A program made the translations under genes and the position numbers. Positions 35,587 through 45,325 of a stretch of 63,277 nucleotides of DNA are shown in pieces. The stretch covers positions 1 to 63,277 of the forward strand of contig JAAYWH010000083.1 in the NCBI GenBank assembly GCA_012516785.1, read 5' to 3'. The DNA is from Methanomicrobiales archaeon (lineage in GTDB: Archaea; Halobacteriota; Methanomicrobia; Methanomicrobiales; Methanospirillaceae). The stretch's first letter is position 1, and the number at the start of each line of letters is the position of its first letter. Below the pieces are notes generated by a model, which saw only the letters and a program-made list of their open reading frames with translations, made no database searches and was not told where the DNA came from.

Positions 35587-36548
35587 TCACAAAAGGAGGA
35601 TCACGAGGCCCAGCGTAATCAGTCTCGCAGTCATGCTGCAGGTATAGGAGACTGCCGTTATCCTGTCGCCGAATGTTCCAAAAAGGGAGAGATTGAGCGG
35701 GAGGGTATACCGCAGGTAGATGAGGGTTATCACCATCATGCTCCCGGCGATCAGGGTCATCAGGGCAGTCTTGACCAGGAAGACCCCGGTGTTCACCAGG
35801 GAGGCCACCACTGCGTACCCGGCACATGAGCGGAGTATCTGGGCCACCCAAGGGATGTTGAGCTCTCGCCCGGCAGGCCGATGGCACCGAGAATCGGTTC
35901 AAAGAAGATCCCGATCAGGTCCATGACCCCGTAGACGGTGAGAATGGTAAATATCAGAATAGCTACAACGGTGACGGGAATTATTCGTATCAGCTGAGGC
36001 CATGCCTTCTGAATACCTCCCACGATCTTACGGCGGGAGAAGGAGACTTCTCCTTCTTGAGCCGGTGTCGTTTCACAGGAGCGTCGTTGGGCTTTTTATG
36101 GAGCACCAGTCTCGTGTAGAGAATGGCACCAAGTGTCTGGAGATCACTTGCGAAGAGGTTCAGGAGTAAGTGCATGGTTCCAATGACCGGGCCCAGGAGG
36201 ACCACTGCTACAGGCAGATGCACCCTGAAGAGCGATTCACCAAGGACTATCGGAAAGGTGCTCATCACGAGCGTGGGGATGATCTCCTCTTTTCCGACCT
36301 TTCATCATAGTAAAGGCCTGCATCCATGGCCTTTCCCGCCGTAGGATTGATGAAGATGGCAAGGAGGGAGGTGGTAGATTCATGGGAGAGTCCGGAGATC
36401 CGGCAGAGCGTTCTCATGAGACCGCTCAGCCGTGAGAAGATGCCTGTTTCAACGATGATGCTGGCAAGGAGAATCCCAGGGCAAGAAGGACGACCGCTTC
36501 GAAGAGATAGGTCAGCAGCACCGGGAGCGATGCCATGGCCTGAGGCAT
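35587..36548 (-). pseudogene. Frameshifted nucleoside-recognition (Gate-domain) membrane protein
   Basis: Reading the minus strand from the ATG at 36548 gives four overlapping fragments of one protein: MPQAMASLPVLLTYLFEAVV, then SIIVETGIFSRLSGLMRTLC with HESTTSLLAIFINPTAGKAM, then EEIIPTLVMSTFPIVLGESLF, then KIVGGIQKAWPQLIRIIPVTV and finally WVAQILRSCAGYAVVASLVNTG. This matches the spore-maturation/nucleoside-recognition family of about 320 residues. Joining them needs four frame changes, near 36470, 36290, 36040 and 35870. There is no single reading frame, so the gene is dead unless the sequence has errors. Confidence 0.8.
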
Positions 36549-36643
36549 TTTTTGGATCATATACGCTCTGGCTGGAAGAGACTTATGAAGATTGGTGGAA
36601 TCGGGTGGGGAATGGCAGGAGAACAGGTTCGTCCAATCGGTCT

Positions 36644-36652
36644 CTTTATATC
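36644..36652 (+). promoter_or_regulatory. TATA element ahead of the SagB-type gene
   Basis: CTTTATATC lies 24-32 bases before the ATG at 36676, which has no ribosome-binding site. This supports that ATG as the start of a leaderless transcript. Confidence 0.45.
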
Positions 36653-36675
36653 AGGTCACATATCAACCACTCGCT

Positions 36676-37410
36676 ATGCAGCCGACCGGCGCCACCTTCA
36701 TGGAACTCACGCAGTATGACCATCTCTCTCCCTCCGATCAGAACCTGAAAAAAACGCCTCCCCCGCTTGCAAAAGCTGTGCCCAAAGGGACCCAGTACAT
36801 TCCCCTCCCAAAGCCCGGGGCCATTACCGCACCCCCTATGGATCTCCGTCACGCAATCGAGACGAGGCGCTCTCTTCGTCATTATCGGAAAGAGCCGATC
36901 AGTATCGAGGAACTGTCCTATCTCCTCTGGTGCACCCAGGGTGTCGTGCAGGTCGTGGACCCATTTTATACTTTGAGGAACGTTCCCTCTGCAGGGGGGC
37001 GCCATGCCCTTGAAACCTACCTGCTCATCAACCGGGTGACCTCTCTTCCCCCTGGCCTTTATCGGTATGTACCGTTCTCCCATTCACTCGTCGCGATCGA
37101 GGCCGACCTTTCGATCACCGACAAAGTGATGGCGGCCTGTCTGGGCCAGGCTTTTGTCCGCTCATCAGCGGTCACCTTTCTTTGGTCGACTGTCATCTAC
37201 CGGATGGCCTGGAGATATTCAGAACGGGCATACCGGCTGGTCCACCTTGATGCCGGACATACCTGCCAGAATCTCTATCTTGCCGCAGAGCAGGTGGGGT
37301 GCGGGGCCTGTGCCATCGGGGCTTTTGATGACGAACTCATGGCTGATCTGCTGGGGCTCGATAAAAAAGAGGAGTTTGTTCTCTACTGTGCCGCCGTTGG
37401 AAAGAGATAA
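36676..37410 (+). CDS. SagB/ThcOx-type flavin oxidoreductase, stand-alone
   Basis: The 244-residue protein has the nitroreductase-like FMN fold of the SagB family: AIETRRSLRHYRKEPISIEELSYLLWCTQG near 60-90, VPSAGGRHALETYLLINRV, and HLDAGHTCQNLYLAAEQVGCGACAIGAFDDE near the end. In toxin gene clusters SagB oxidises azolines made by SagC/D to azoles; here neither SagC/D nor a precursor gene is nearby, and short SagB homologues of this kind in archaea are of unknown role. The ATG at 36676 matches the TATA element. Confidence 0.88.
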   Translation: MQPTGATFMELTQYDHLSPSDQNLKKTPPPLAKAVPKGTQYIPLPKPGAITAPPMDLRHAIETRRSLRHYRKEPISIEELSYLLWCTQGVVQVVDPFYTLRNVPSAGGRHALETYLLINRVTSLPPGLYRYVPFSHSLVAIEADLSITDKVMAACLGQAFVRSSAVTFLWSTVIYRMAWRYSERAYRLVHLDAGHTCQNLYLAAEQVGCGACAIGAFDDELMADLLGLDKKEEFVLYCAAVGKR

Positions 37411-37563
37411 GGTCACCCTGTCGATCAGGCCAGAAGACTTGGTCTTCATAACCCGGTACGATACTGTTCTTCACCCCCCCTCCCGGCCAGGAATTGATAA
37501 TTGAAGAAGCATGGGGGAAAAACATAATACCGGATCTGCATGAGTATCACTTCGTGAATTCGC

Positions 37564-37935
37564 ATGCCAACAATAGTTCACTTTGATGTACCGGCAGATG
37601 ACGTTGCACGGGCAAGGGCATTCTATTCCGGGCTCTTCGGCTGGACCTTCACCGCCCCGCCCGGTTTTCCCGATTTCTACCTGATAGAGACCCGCGACCT
37701 CGAGGGAAAACCGGCAACCGGAGGGGGTATGGGAAAACGGGGGAGCCCGGACCAGCGGATCATGAATTATTTTGGTGTCCCTGATATCGATGAGTATGCC
37801 TCGAGAGTGAAGCGACTGGGCGGGTCGATGGTATTGGAAAAAACGCAGGTACCAGGGTTTGGCCACCTCGCAATCTGCACCGACACGGAAGGAAATCCAT
37901 TCGGGCTCTGGCAGGAAGATCCCGGATCAGAATAA
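37564..37935 (+). CDS. Glyoxalase/bleomycin-resistance (VOC) family protein
   Basis: The 123-residue protein has two beta-alpha-beta-beta-beta halves of the vicinal-oxygen-chelate fold: VHFDVPADDVARARAFYSGLFGWTF and GHLAICTDTEGNPFGLWQ, at the usual length. It could be a glyoxalase-like or resistance protein; family members act on many substrates. The flavoprotein gene begins 16 bases after its stop, so they may be cotranscribed. Confidence 0.85.
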   Translation: MPTIVHFDVPADDVARARAFYSGLFGWTFTAPPGFPDFYLIETRDLEGKPATGGGMGKRGSPDQRIMNYFGVPDIDEYASRVKRLGGSMVLEKTQVPGFGHLAICTDTEGNPFGLWQEDPGSE

Positions 37936-37951
37936 CGTACCAGGAGCGGGC

Positions 37952-38677
37952 ATGGAGGGTGGAGCGGTACCTGCACCGATACAGAGTATGAAAGGTCCGG
38001 GAGAGGATCTCTTTATCCTTGGCATCAGTGGCAGCCCCCGCGAGATGAGGAGCCGGACCCGCATGCTCCTGCAATGGGTCCTTGCCGGTGCCGCGGCTGC
38101 AGGGGCAAAGACCGAGCTGATCGATCTGACCTCGCTCCGGATCGAAGCCTGCACCGCATGCGAGAGCTGTTCGCTGACAGGAGCCTGCTTGAATACTGAC
38201 GATTTCCCGTTCATCTATAAGCGGATGATTGCCGCCCATGGAATTGTGCTCGGCTCGCCGGTCTATATCGATCATGTCACCGGGCAAATGAAGGTCTTCA
38301 TCGACCGGCTGGCTGATGCCATCCATTACCAGACGCTCGCAGGGAAGTATGGGTGTGCCGTCGCGACAACCTGGAGTTCCGGAGGAGAGGAGGTTATCTC
38401 CTACCTGAACCATGTCCTCAGCTACCTTGGTATCCTTGCACTTGATGGGATCAGCGTATCAACCGGGGATGATTCCGATTCCCTGTTCGGAGCGGAGGAG
38501 AGAGCCCGGAACCTGGGGGCGATGCTCACCATGGCCATACGGACACAGGTACAATATCCCGGACAGTCCGCGATCATCGGGGAGAACCGGGCTTTTTTCG
38601 CACGAATAGTGGAGGAGAACCGCGAGTGGAGGCGGGACGAATACGATGAATGGGTCAGGAAGGGATGGATCACCTAA
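37952..38677 (+). CDS. Iron-sulfur flavoprotein
   Basis: The 241-residue protein has ILGISGSPREMRSRTRML (FMN loop), the cluster motif CTACESCSLTGAC (CX2CX2CX5C) and SPVYIDHVTGQMKVFIDRLADAIHY. It is a longer member of the Isf family, with an extra C-terminal helical part (WRRDEYDEWVRKGW). CAGGAG before the ATG at 37952 supports that start. It lies just behind the VOC gene and ahead of a DUF6125-like gene. Confidence 0.88.
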   Translation: MEGGAVPAPIQSMKGPGEDLFILGISGSPREMRSRTRMLLQWVLAGAAAAGAKTELIDLTSLRIEACTACESCSLTGACLNTDDFPFIYKRMIAAHGIVLGSPVYIDHVTGQMKVFIDRLADAIHYQTLAGKYGCAVATTWSSGGEEVISYLNHVLSYLGILALDGISVSTGDDSDSLFGAEERARNLGAMLTMAIRTQVQYPGQSAIIGENRAFFARIVEENREWRRDEYDEWVRKGWIT

Positions 38678-38727
38678 ACTAATCTGGAGGTAACCACCCA
38701 GTCTCTCTGATTCAAAACGGAGAATGT

Positions 38728-39243
38728 ATGAACCTTGATCAATTTGACTGTATGAATAACCAAGAGAAACATGAGTATCTGGAGTTCCTCCTCTGGCACT
38801 ACCGTGTCGTGGATGCATTCTGGTTTCTCTCCTGTGCCGACGAGTTCGGGCAGCCCGTTGCCGAGTTGCTGAACGAAAAGGTCTGGGGCCGCGTTGCCTC
38901 GATGGCTGCAAAGGACATCAGGAACCGGTTCGGTATAACCGAGACAGGTCTCACCGGATTTGTCAGGGCATTGCGGCTCTTTCCCTGGGCGATGATCGTA
39001 GACTACGATATAGAAGAGAAGCCAGGTGAGGTGATCATCAGGGTGCCCTCCTGTCCAACCCAGGAGGCCCGCATTCGGAGGGGGCTCTCTGAATACGTCT
39101 GCAGGGAGATGCACCGGGCAGAATTTACCAGTTTCGCAAGGGAGATTGACGAGAGGATCGTTGTCGAGTGTCTTTTTGCCCCTCCTGATCCCCATCCTCC
39201 CGACCTGTTCTGCCAATGGCGTTTCACGACCAGGGAGGAGTAG
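38728..39243 (+). CDS. DUF6125-like protein of unknown function
   Basis: The 171-residue protein contains [25 protein letters not shown] near its start, reminiscent of the DUF6125 family, and [15 protein letters not shown] in the middle; many Cys and His residues suggest a metal or cofactor site (Cys at about 36, 108, 125, 149, 162). No membrane segments. The downstream sequence has two hairpin-like repeats. It follows the flavoprotein gene by 50 bases, and a shared role is possible. Confidence 0.65.
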   Translation: MNLDQFDCMNNQEKHEYLEFLLWHYRVVDAFWFLSCADEFGQPVAELLNEKVWGRVASMAAKDIRNRFGITETGLTGFVRALRLFPWAMIVDYDIEEKPGEVIIRVPSCPTQEARIRRGLSEYVCREMHRAEFTSFAREIDERIVVECLFAPPDPHPPDLFCQWRFTTREE

Positions 39244-39733
39244 CCCCTTCTGATGAATGGGTAAGGGGCAGGGGTCCCCGATGAGGGAATATGTACATGG
39301 ACCATGGGGACCTTGCATGACGAATGGGTTAGCTTACACACCATCCTGCCCCTGGAAGGGATGACCAGACGCCGCTCTTTTCCAGCTCAACAGATGGCCT
39401 TACGACCCTGTCTTTCCCCCCATGTTCGTTCTCAACCTCCTGCCACATCACAATGGTCAGTCCCCACCGTTCTGACCCCCCTCAGCTGACATGCTCCGGG
39501 GTTAAACCGGCAGGGAATACAGGGGCCCCCACACATGCACTATCGTGAGAGCAGATGGTGTGTCATCGACCATCCCCCGTCCCTGGCTGCCGACCATCGC
39601 ACAAAAGCAGGTTATACCCCCAGGGACCAATATCCTGGCCCGGCAAGTGATCCGGTCATGCTGACTGTAGGGGATAGGATCAGACGTGGAGAGAGGACCC
39701 CCATGAAGTCACAGGGGCGAAAGAGGGGGAGAT
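39244..39733. other. Intergenic region, no gene seen
   Basis: About 490 bases between convergent genes. It begins with GCCCCTT...AAGGGGC directly at the stop codon (39243-39269) and GGTCCCC...GGGGACC (about 39272-39311), which could form hairpins. The rest shows no protein-like frame, tRNA or clear repeat. Confidence 0.6.
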
Positions 39734-40858
39734 TCACTCCTTCGTTGTCAGCACCCCAATCCGCTTCCTCTGCGCGATCTGGTATCCCGATATCACTGAA
39801 ATATGCGGCCCGAAAGCCTTGTCAAGTGCTTCGTCCCCGGTGTCGACAAAAAGGACCGGGGTCTCAGACAGTTTGTGCGGGGTGGCAACAACGATAATGT
39901 TCTCGATCCCAATCATCCGGATCACCCTGGGGCTGACCTGCCGGGTACCTCTGCCCAGGACGGATCCCTGGGCTCCAATGATACTCACGATCAGCCGGGA
40001 TTTTTTCTCCCTCTCCAGCAGCCGGATTATCTCTTCTTCATTCAGGTCTGATGCAACAAGCCTCCCCTGCTTCACGGCATCAAACCCAAGAATGGTTTTT
40101 GGAATTCCAAATTCCCGCGCTATCGCCCCTGTGGTACTCCCAGGCCCGATAAGATACAAAATATCGGGGGTCCCCAGGATCACTTCGGCGAGAAACCTCC
40201 CGATGCCTTCTTTGGCCCGGTCTTCGTCCTGGTCTTCCAGGACCTGTTTTGTCCCCTGGACCAGTCCAGGCAGATACAGGCTCTGTGCATAGCCATGGAG
40301 CCGGGTCCTGAGATCGCCATCGCGGTATGCTTCCTCATCCACATCAACTATCTCTGCGTCCCTCATATGCCGGACCGACTGTGAGAGGTTGAGGATAATA
40401 GCCGCTGCTGATTCGGGGGTGGTGGCAAAGACGGCTGAATACATCTTCACTCCAGCCGGAATTCCCAGAATAGGGATACGGTCAAGGACCGTATCATAGA
40501 CATCCCGTGCTGTACCGTCACCGCCGCAGAACAGAATCAGGTCGACCCCGTGTACTTCGAATACTGCACAGGCACGTCTCGTATCTTCTGAGGTAGTGGG
40601 GTGTGGTGTCTGGTATACCACCTCAAACCCGGTGATGCCGGCAACATTGAGCGCGTCTTCGCCCATCGGTCCCGAACAGCTCAGGAAACGGAGGGGGGCA
40701 CCCTTGAGCTTCCGCAGTGCCACCAGGGCCCGGTTCCCTGCTTCCGGCCGGGCTCCCCTCTTGATGGCTTCAGCCAGAAGGCCATCGGTCCCCTTAAGCC
40801 CAACGGCACCACCCATTCCCGCAATGGGATTGACCAGGAATCCAATAGTGACAGTCAT
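39734..40858 (-). CDS. ATP-NAD kinase-like protein
   Basis: The 374-residue protein starts with GFLVNPIAGMGGAVGLKG and has LILFCGGDGTARDVYD and the GGDGT motif of NAD kinases and lipid kinases, then GIPAGVKMYSAVFA. This archaeal/bacterial branch (COG3199) is longer than classical NAD kinase; it may make NADP or phosphorylate another nucleotide. The gene is downstream of trpB2 on the same strand with 60 bases between. Confidence 0.88.
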   Translation of the reverse strand: MTVTIGFLVNPIAGMGGAVGLKGTDGLLAEAIKRGARPEAGNRALVALRKLKGAPLRFLSCSGPMGEDALNVAGITGFEVVYQTPHPTTSEDTRRACAVFEVHGVDLILFCGGDGTARDVYDTVLDRIPILGIPAGVKMYSAVFATTPESAAAIILNLSQSVRHMRDAEIVDVDEEAYRDGDLRTRLHGYAQSLYLPGLVQGTKQVLEDQDEDRAKEGIGRFLAEVILGTPDILYLIGPGSTTGAIAREFGIPKTILGFDAVKQGRLVASDLNEEEIIRLLEREKKSRLIVSIIGAQGSVLGRGTRQVSPRVIRMIGIENIIVVATPHKLSETPVLFVDTGDEALDKAFGPHISVISGYQIAQRKRIGVLTTKE

Positions 40859-40918
40859 GTAAGGACTACAAGGAAGGAGTTACTTGTCCAAGGAGATGGA
40901 GGAGGAGGAGGGGAATCC

Positions 40919-42277
40919 TCATGGAACTTTCGGAAGCCTGCTGAGGGCTTCCCGTATCAGGCTGTCCGGATATTCATAATCGGACAGATTTCCTGCGTAG
41001 TAGGCATCATATGCTGACATGTCAAAGTCGCCATGCCCGGATGCGTTGAACAGGATCGTCTTCTCCTCACCGCTCTTCCGGCATTTCAGGGCTTCATCGA
41101 TGGCTGCTTTGACCGCATGAGAGGTCTCCGGGGCAACGATGAACCCTTCACTCCTCGCGAAGGTCTGGGCTGCGTCGAAGACCTCGCTCTGATGGTAAGA
41201 GACCGCTCTCATCACGCCGTCATGGACGAGCCTTGAAACGATTGGTGAATCGCCGTGATACCTCAGGCCACCTGCATGGATGGAGGGGGGAATGAAATCG
41301 TGTCCGAGCGTATACATCTTCATGATAGGGGTCAGACCCGCCTCATCACCATAATCATACGCGTAGAGTCCTTTGGTCAGCGTCGGGCAGGATGCAGGTT
41401 CAACGCCGATGATCTCGACCTCGGGATGCTTCCCGATGAGCTTGTCACCAGCAAAGGGAAACGAGACTCCCGCAAAATTGGATCCGCCACCAACACAACC
41501 TATAACAATATCGGGATATGATTCCACCGATGCAAGCTGTGCGCGGCATTCGAGGCCAATAATCGTCTGGTGAAGACAGACATGATTGAGCACGGAGCCA
41601 AGGGAGTAGTGCGTATTGGAATGCGTCGCTGCATCCTCAACCGCTTCTGATATCGCGACGCCAAGACTCCCGGGGGTATCTGGATCTTTCTCGAGCATCG
41701 CCCGTCCTGCATTCGTTTTCGTGCTCGGGCTCGGGATGCATTCGGCACCCCATACGTTCATCATGGACTTCCGGTACGGTTTCTGGGTATAACTCGACCG
41801 GACCATGTAGATACTACACTGGATATCATAGAGCATGGTGGCGAATGCAAGCGCCGATCCCCACTGGCCTGCACCAGTCTCGGTGGCGATCCGCTCCACC
41901 CCTTCCTTCATATTATAATATGCCTGCGGAACCGCGGTGTTGGGTTTATGGCTCCCTGCTGGGCTGACACCCTCCCATTTGTAATAGATCTTTGCCGGGG
42001 TCTTCAGGGCTCTCTCGAGCCGGGTTGCCCGGTAGAGCGGGGTCGGCCTCCAGAGACGGAGGACATCCTGTACCTCCCCTGGAATGTCAATGTACCGGTC
42101 AGCACTCATCTCCTGCCGTATCAGCTCCATGGGGAATATCGCGGCAAGATCAGAAGGGGTTGCAGGATTCTTTGTCTGGGGATTGAGTGGAGGATCCAGT
42201 GGTGACGGGAGATCCCCCTGGATGTTATACCAACGCTTTGGCATCTCCTCTTCATCAAGGATGATTTTTGTCTGCAT
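40919..42277 (-). CDS. trpB2: Tryptophan synthase beta-like TrpB2
   Basis: The 452-residue enzyme has the pyridoxal-phosphate Lys111 in the motif [19 protein letters not shown], and [11 protein letters not shown] (phosphate loop), with the long N-terminal extension (about 1-60) that separates TrpB2 from TrpB1. It joins indole and serine to make tryptophan; trpB2 often acts without TrpA. The start at 42277 is the [14 protein letters not shown] that TrpB2 proteins share; it follows a TATA element and a TGTACA box. Confidence 0.95.
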   Translation of the reverse strand: MQTKIILDEEEMPKRWYNIQGDLPSPLDPPLNPQTKNPATPSDLAAIFPMELIRQEMSADRYIDIPGEVQDVLRLWRPTPLYRATRLERALKTPAKIYYKWEGVSPAGSHKPNTAVPQAYYNMKEGVERIATETGAGQWGSALAFATMLYDIQCSIYMVRSSYTQKPYRKSMMNVWGAECIPSPSTKTNAGRAMLEKDPDTPGSLGVAISEAVEDAATHSNTHYSLGSVLNHVCLHQTIIGLECRAQLASVESYPDIVIGCVGGGSNFAGVSFPFAGDKLIGKHPEVEIIGVEPASCPTLTKGLYAYDYGDEAGLTPIMKMYTLGHDFIPPSIHAGGLRYHGDSPIVSRLVHDGVMRAVSYHQSEVFDAAQTFARSEGFIVAPETSHAVKAAIDEALKCRKSGEEKTILFNASGHGDFDMSAYDAYYAGNLSDYEYPDSLIREALSRLPKVP

Positions 42278-42293
42278 GAATGTCGATATGTAT

Positions 42294-42308
42294 TGTACAG
42301 ATATATAC
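42294..42308 (-). promoter_or_regulatory. trpB2 promoter with TRP-box-like TGTACA
   Basis: On the minus strand GTATATATC (42300-42308) lies 23-31 bases before the trpB2 ATG and fits a TATA box. TGTACA (42294-42299) lies directly behind it, between TATA box and start of transcription; near copies TATACA and GTATAC lie at 42304-42309 and 42315-42320. TGTACA is the known binding site of the archaeal repressor TrpY, shown in Methanothermobacter to act on trpB2. Confidence 0.6.
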
Positions 42309-42439
42309 ATTGTTGTATACTTTAGCGTATTAAGAGTCGGATTGCTCTTGGATAATGGGGTAAAAAACCGGTAGAGATGGCGTAAGTCCATCAAAATGAT
42401 TGATGTATCCTCCAGACCACTCTATGGGAGGTATCCGCA

Positions 42440-43768
42440 GTGGCTGAACAGAAGGCAGTGGAAGATCAGCACCGGCAGGAAGGGGATAGCTGGCGCATTC
42501 CCGCATCGGTAAATGACCAGTGGAACTTTCTATTGAAGACGATATGGGACCAGATGATTCATCTTGTTATCCAATTTGAAGGAGCAGTCGATTTACCTAC
42601 ACTGGAACAGGCTGTCAGGGAGGCCATGGCTGCCGAAGTCCTCACAACCGCAAAATTTACCCCGGGTGACTCCCCCTTCTTCGAACCTGCCTTCCCCGGG
42701 TCCGATACCCCCTCTTGGGATGTCATTACAACTGCACATCCGGACATAGCCCTTTCCAGCCTCATGGAATCATCGCTCGATCCCCTGAAGGGTCCTATGG
42801 GCCGTGTACGGCTGATCCGATCAGATAACGATCTGCTCTGCATCTCGTTCAACCATACCATGACCGATGCTTATGGGGTGAAATCGTTTGGGAGCCTCCT
42901 CGCAAGCCTGTATCGTTCCGGAAGAGGGAAAGGAATGAACCCCCCTCTGGGAAATCCGCATGATCGCTCCCTGAAAAGCATCCTCTCCCTGTTTTCAGGA
43001 GACGAACTGGCTACCGCCGCCCGACGGATTAGGAGGCGGGAGGGGGGATGGAATATTCCCTTCGAGTCCTTGAAAGTCGGGGAAGGGCAGTATGTAAAAC
43101 AGACTATTGGACAAACGGGGTTCTCCTCTGTTCGTCAATTTGCGCATAATCATTCGGTGACAATCAACGACCTCCTCCTCGCTTCATTTATTCTAGCACT
43201 AGCTAAAATGGCACCGCCACTACCCAATACCTGCAATCCTGTGCTCACCTCGATTGACCTGCGACGTTATCAGTCTCTTAGTTTTCACCATGCTCTCTCG
43301 AACTTTTCCGTCGCATTCGAACTGCCAGTGATGATCCCAGATCATATTGATCCGACCGATGTTGTCCGCCATATCCATACCCTGATGGCATCATGCAAAT
43401 CAGGTCATGCCGGGATCGGCGCCGCGGCACTCCTTGAAACGGAATTTGATAAGGGATTCTGGAAGGTGGAGGAAAAACTGGCGGAGATGGAAGGGAAGAC
43501 ACGGCAGGGACTTTCCGGAAAAAATCCCTTCTTCACCAACCTGGGCGTCATCCCTGAAGGAGTCGTTGACTATGGTGTTCCGGTAAGGGATGCATGGATG
43601 CTTGGGCCGGTTGAATACCCACCAGGACTCTGCCTTGCGGCCTCGACCTTCCGTGACTGCCTCACTCTTTCTGTGGGGTATTCAGGAACTGCTTTGCAGA
43701 AAGAATGGGTTATCTCCCTCCTCTCGGCTATGGCTGCCACCCTCTCGGGGTTCACTTCGTGGGAATAA
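42440..43768 (+). CDS. Stand-alone condensation-fold acyltransferase
   Basis: The 442-residue protein has the HxxxD motif FNHTMTDAYG (His139, Asp143) of condensation domains and of wax-ester/alcohol acyltransferases (the normal HHxxxDG begins here with Asn), and the second-lobe segment TNLGVIPEG. No adenylation or carrier domain is attached, so it is probably an acyltransferase using CoA or a free carrier. A GTG start at 42440 has GGAGG eight bases ahead. It is divergent from trpB2 and its end overlaps the SLC13 gene on the other strand. Confidence 0.8.
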   Translation: MAEQKAVEDQHRQEGDSWRIPASVNDQWNFLLKTIWDQMIHLVIQFEGAVDLPTLEQAVREAMAAEVLTTAKFTPGDSPFFEPAFPGSDTPSWDVITTAHPDIALSSLMESSLDPLKGPMGRVRLIRSDNDLLCISFNHTMTDAYGVKSFGSLLASLYRSGRGKGMNPPLGNPHDRSLKSILSLFSGDELATAARRIRRREGGWNIPFESLKVGEGQYVKQTIGQTGFSSVRQFAHNHSVTINDLLLASFILALAKMAPPLPNTCNPVLTSIDLRRYQSLSFHHALSNFSVAFELPVMIPDHIDPTDVVRHIHTLMASCKSGHAGIGAAALLETEFDKGFWKVEEKLAEMEGKTRQGLSGKNPFFTNLGVIPEGVVDYGVPVRDAWMLGPVEYPPGLCLAASTFRDCLTLSVGYSGTALQKEWVISLLSAMAATLSGFTSWE

Positions 43769-45272
43769 CAGCCCATGCGGGGAGCTCAGGAGAGATTCCG
43801 AGTACGGTGGGGATGACCAGGGTCATAAAAACCGTGATCAGGATACACCCGATGACATTCAGGGCAAGACCAGCGCGGGCCATCTCCCTGGTAGACAGGT
43901 ACCCTGTCCCATAAGCGATCGCATTCGGAGGAGTTCCGACCGGGAGCATGAAGCCAAGCGACGAGGCAAGGGCTGCCGGAACCATCAGCATCAATGGATT
44001 GATGCCCATCGATACCGATGTGATTGCCATCAGTGGGACCATGATCGATGCCATTGCGGTATTTGAGACCACCTCATTGAGAAAGGTGATAAAGAGAGAG
44101 ATGACGAGAATGATCACGATCAGCGGGAGCACGGCAAGGAGGGTGAACGAATTGGCGATTACCTCGGCCAGCCCGCTTGCAATAATTCCTTCCGAGAGAC
44201 AAATCCCTCCTCCAAATAGGATGAGGATCCCCCAGGGTATTCCTTTCGCTGATTCCCAGTCGAGGGTGAAGATACCTTTTTTAGAATCAACGGGAAGCAT
44301 GAAAAGGATCAATGCACCGCAGATTGCGATGGTGGCATCGGTGATCCCGGGAATATAGGTGGTAATTCCCGGGATTACCAGAGAGCCAATTTCCTTTGGG
44401 GTTCTGAATATCCAGGCGAGGGCGACAGAAAGGAAGATCAGGAGTGTCCATTTCTCTCCTGATTTGAGCGGGCCGAGATCGCTCAGCTCATGCCCGATCA
44501 TATCCCTGCTCCCTGATATCACCTTTGGCATATGCCGGTGGGTGACCGATGTCAGCCAGAACCAGGCGATAAACAGGAATATGACCATAAAGGGCACTGC
44601 AAAAATCATCCATGAGAAGAAATCAATCTCTGGCGCAGCCGGAAAAATACTCGACAACTGGGCGACAAGAATCCCATTTGGCGGAGTACCGATAAGGGTA
44701 GCCATTCCCCCGATGGTGGCGGCATACGCGACTCCAAGAAGAAGGCAGGTAGCGAACTGTCGCTCACCACCCTTTTCACTGTTTTTATCAGTCAAGACTC
44801 CCGGGAGAAGGGTTGTGACGAGGGCGAGGGCGATCGGGATCATCATCATCGCCGTGGCTGTATTGGAGATCCACATCGAGATAAACGCGGTAGCAACCAT
44901 GAACCCCAGCACGAGCTTCTTTGTTCCCGAACCGGCAAGGCTGATCACATTGAGGGCGATGCGTCGGTGAAGGTTCCATCGCATCATGGCCGAGGCGATC
45001 AAGAACCCGCCCATGAACAGGAAAACCGTCTGATCCGCATATGAGACCCCTGCTTCTTTGGGCGAAAGGATCCCAAGGATCGGGAACAGGACCAGAGGAA
45101 CAAGTGCAGTAGCGTAGAGCGGAATCGCCTCAGTGATCCACCAGACCACCATCAGACCGGTCACTGCTGCTGCGAGCTGAGCGGGATAAGGAAAGGTCAC
45201 GGGATCCAGCGGAATGAATGCAATTACCAGAAAAACAATGAACCCGACGATGATCCCGTACCTTCTGTGCAT
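43752..45272 (-). CDS. SLC13/DASS-family anion:Na+ symporter
   Basis: The 506-residue protein has about twelve helices, including the family motif ALVPLVLFPILGI, SNTATAMMMIPIALA (SNT signature) and, in the second half, NEVVSNTAMASIMVPLM. SLC13 carriers bring di- and tricarboxylates or sulfate into the cell with sodium. Its substrate cannot be told; succinate or malate would fit the partial TCA pathway. It lies 53 bases downstream of a phosphoesterase gene. Confidence 0.93.
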   Translation of the reverse strand: MHRRYGIIVGFIVFLVIAFIPLDPVTFPYPAQLAAAVTGLMVVWWITEAIPLYATALVPLVLFPILGILSPKEAGVSYADQTVFLFMGGFLIASAMMRWNLHRRIALNVISLAGSGTKKLVLGFMVATAFISMWISNTATAMMMIPIALALVTTLLPGVLTDKNSEKGGERQFATCLLLGVAYAATIGGMATLIGTPPNGILVAQLSSIFPAAPEIDFFSWMIFAVPFMVIFLFIAWFWLTSVTHRHMPKVISGSRDMIGHELSDLGPLKSGEKWTLLIFLSVALAWIFRTPKEIGSLVIPGITTYIPGITDATIAICGALILFMLPVDSKKGIFTLDWESAKGIPWGILILFGGGICLSEGIIASGLAEVIANSFTLLAVLPLIVIILVISLFITFLNEVVSNTAMASIMVPLMAITSVSMGINPLMLMVPAALASSLGFMLPVGTPPNAIAYGTGYLSTREMARAGLALNVIGCILITVFMTLVIPTVLGISPELPAWAVIPTK

Positions 45273-45325
45273 GAGATGAATTGTTAGTCGTAATCACCTA
45301 TGAACCTGTGCTATTTCTCCCGGTT

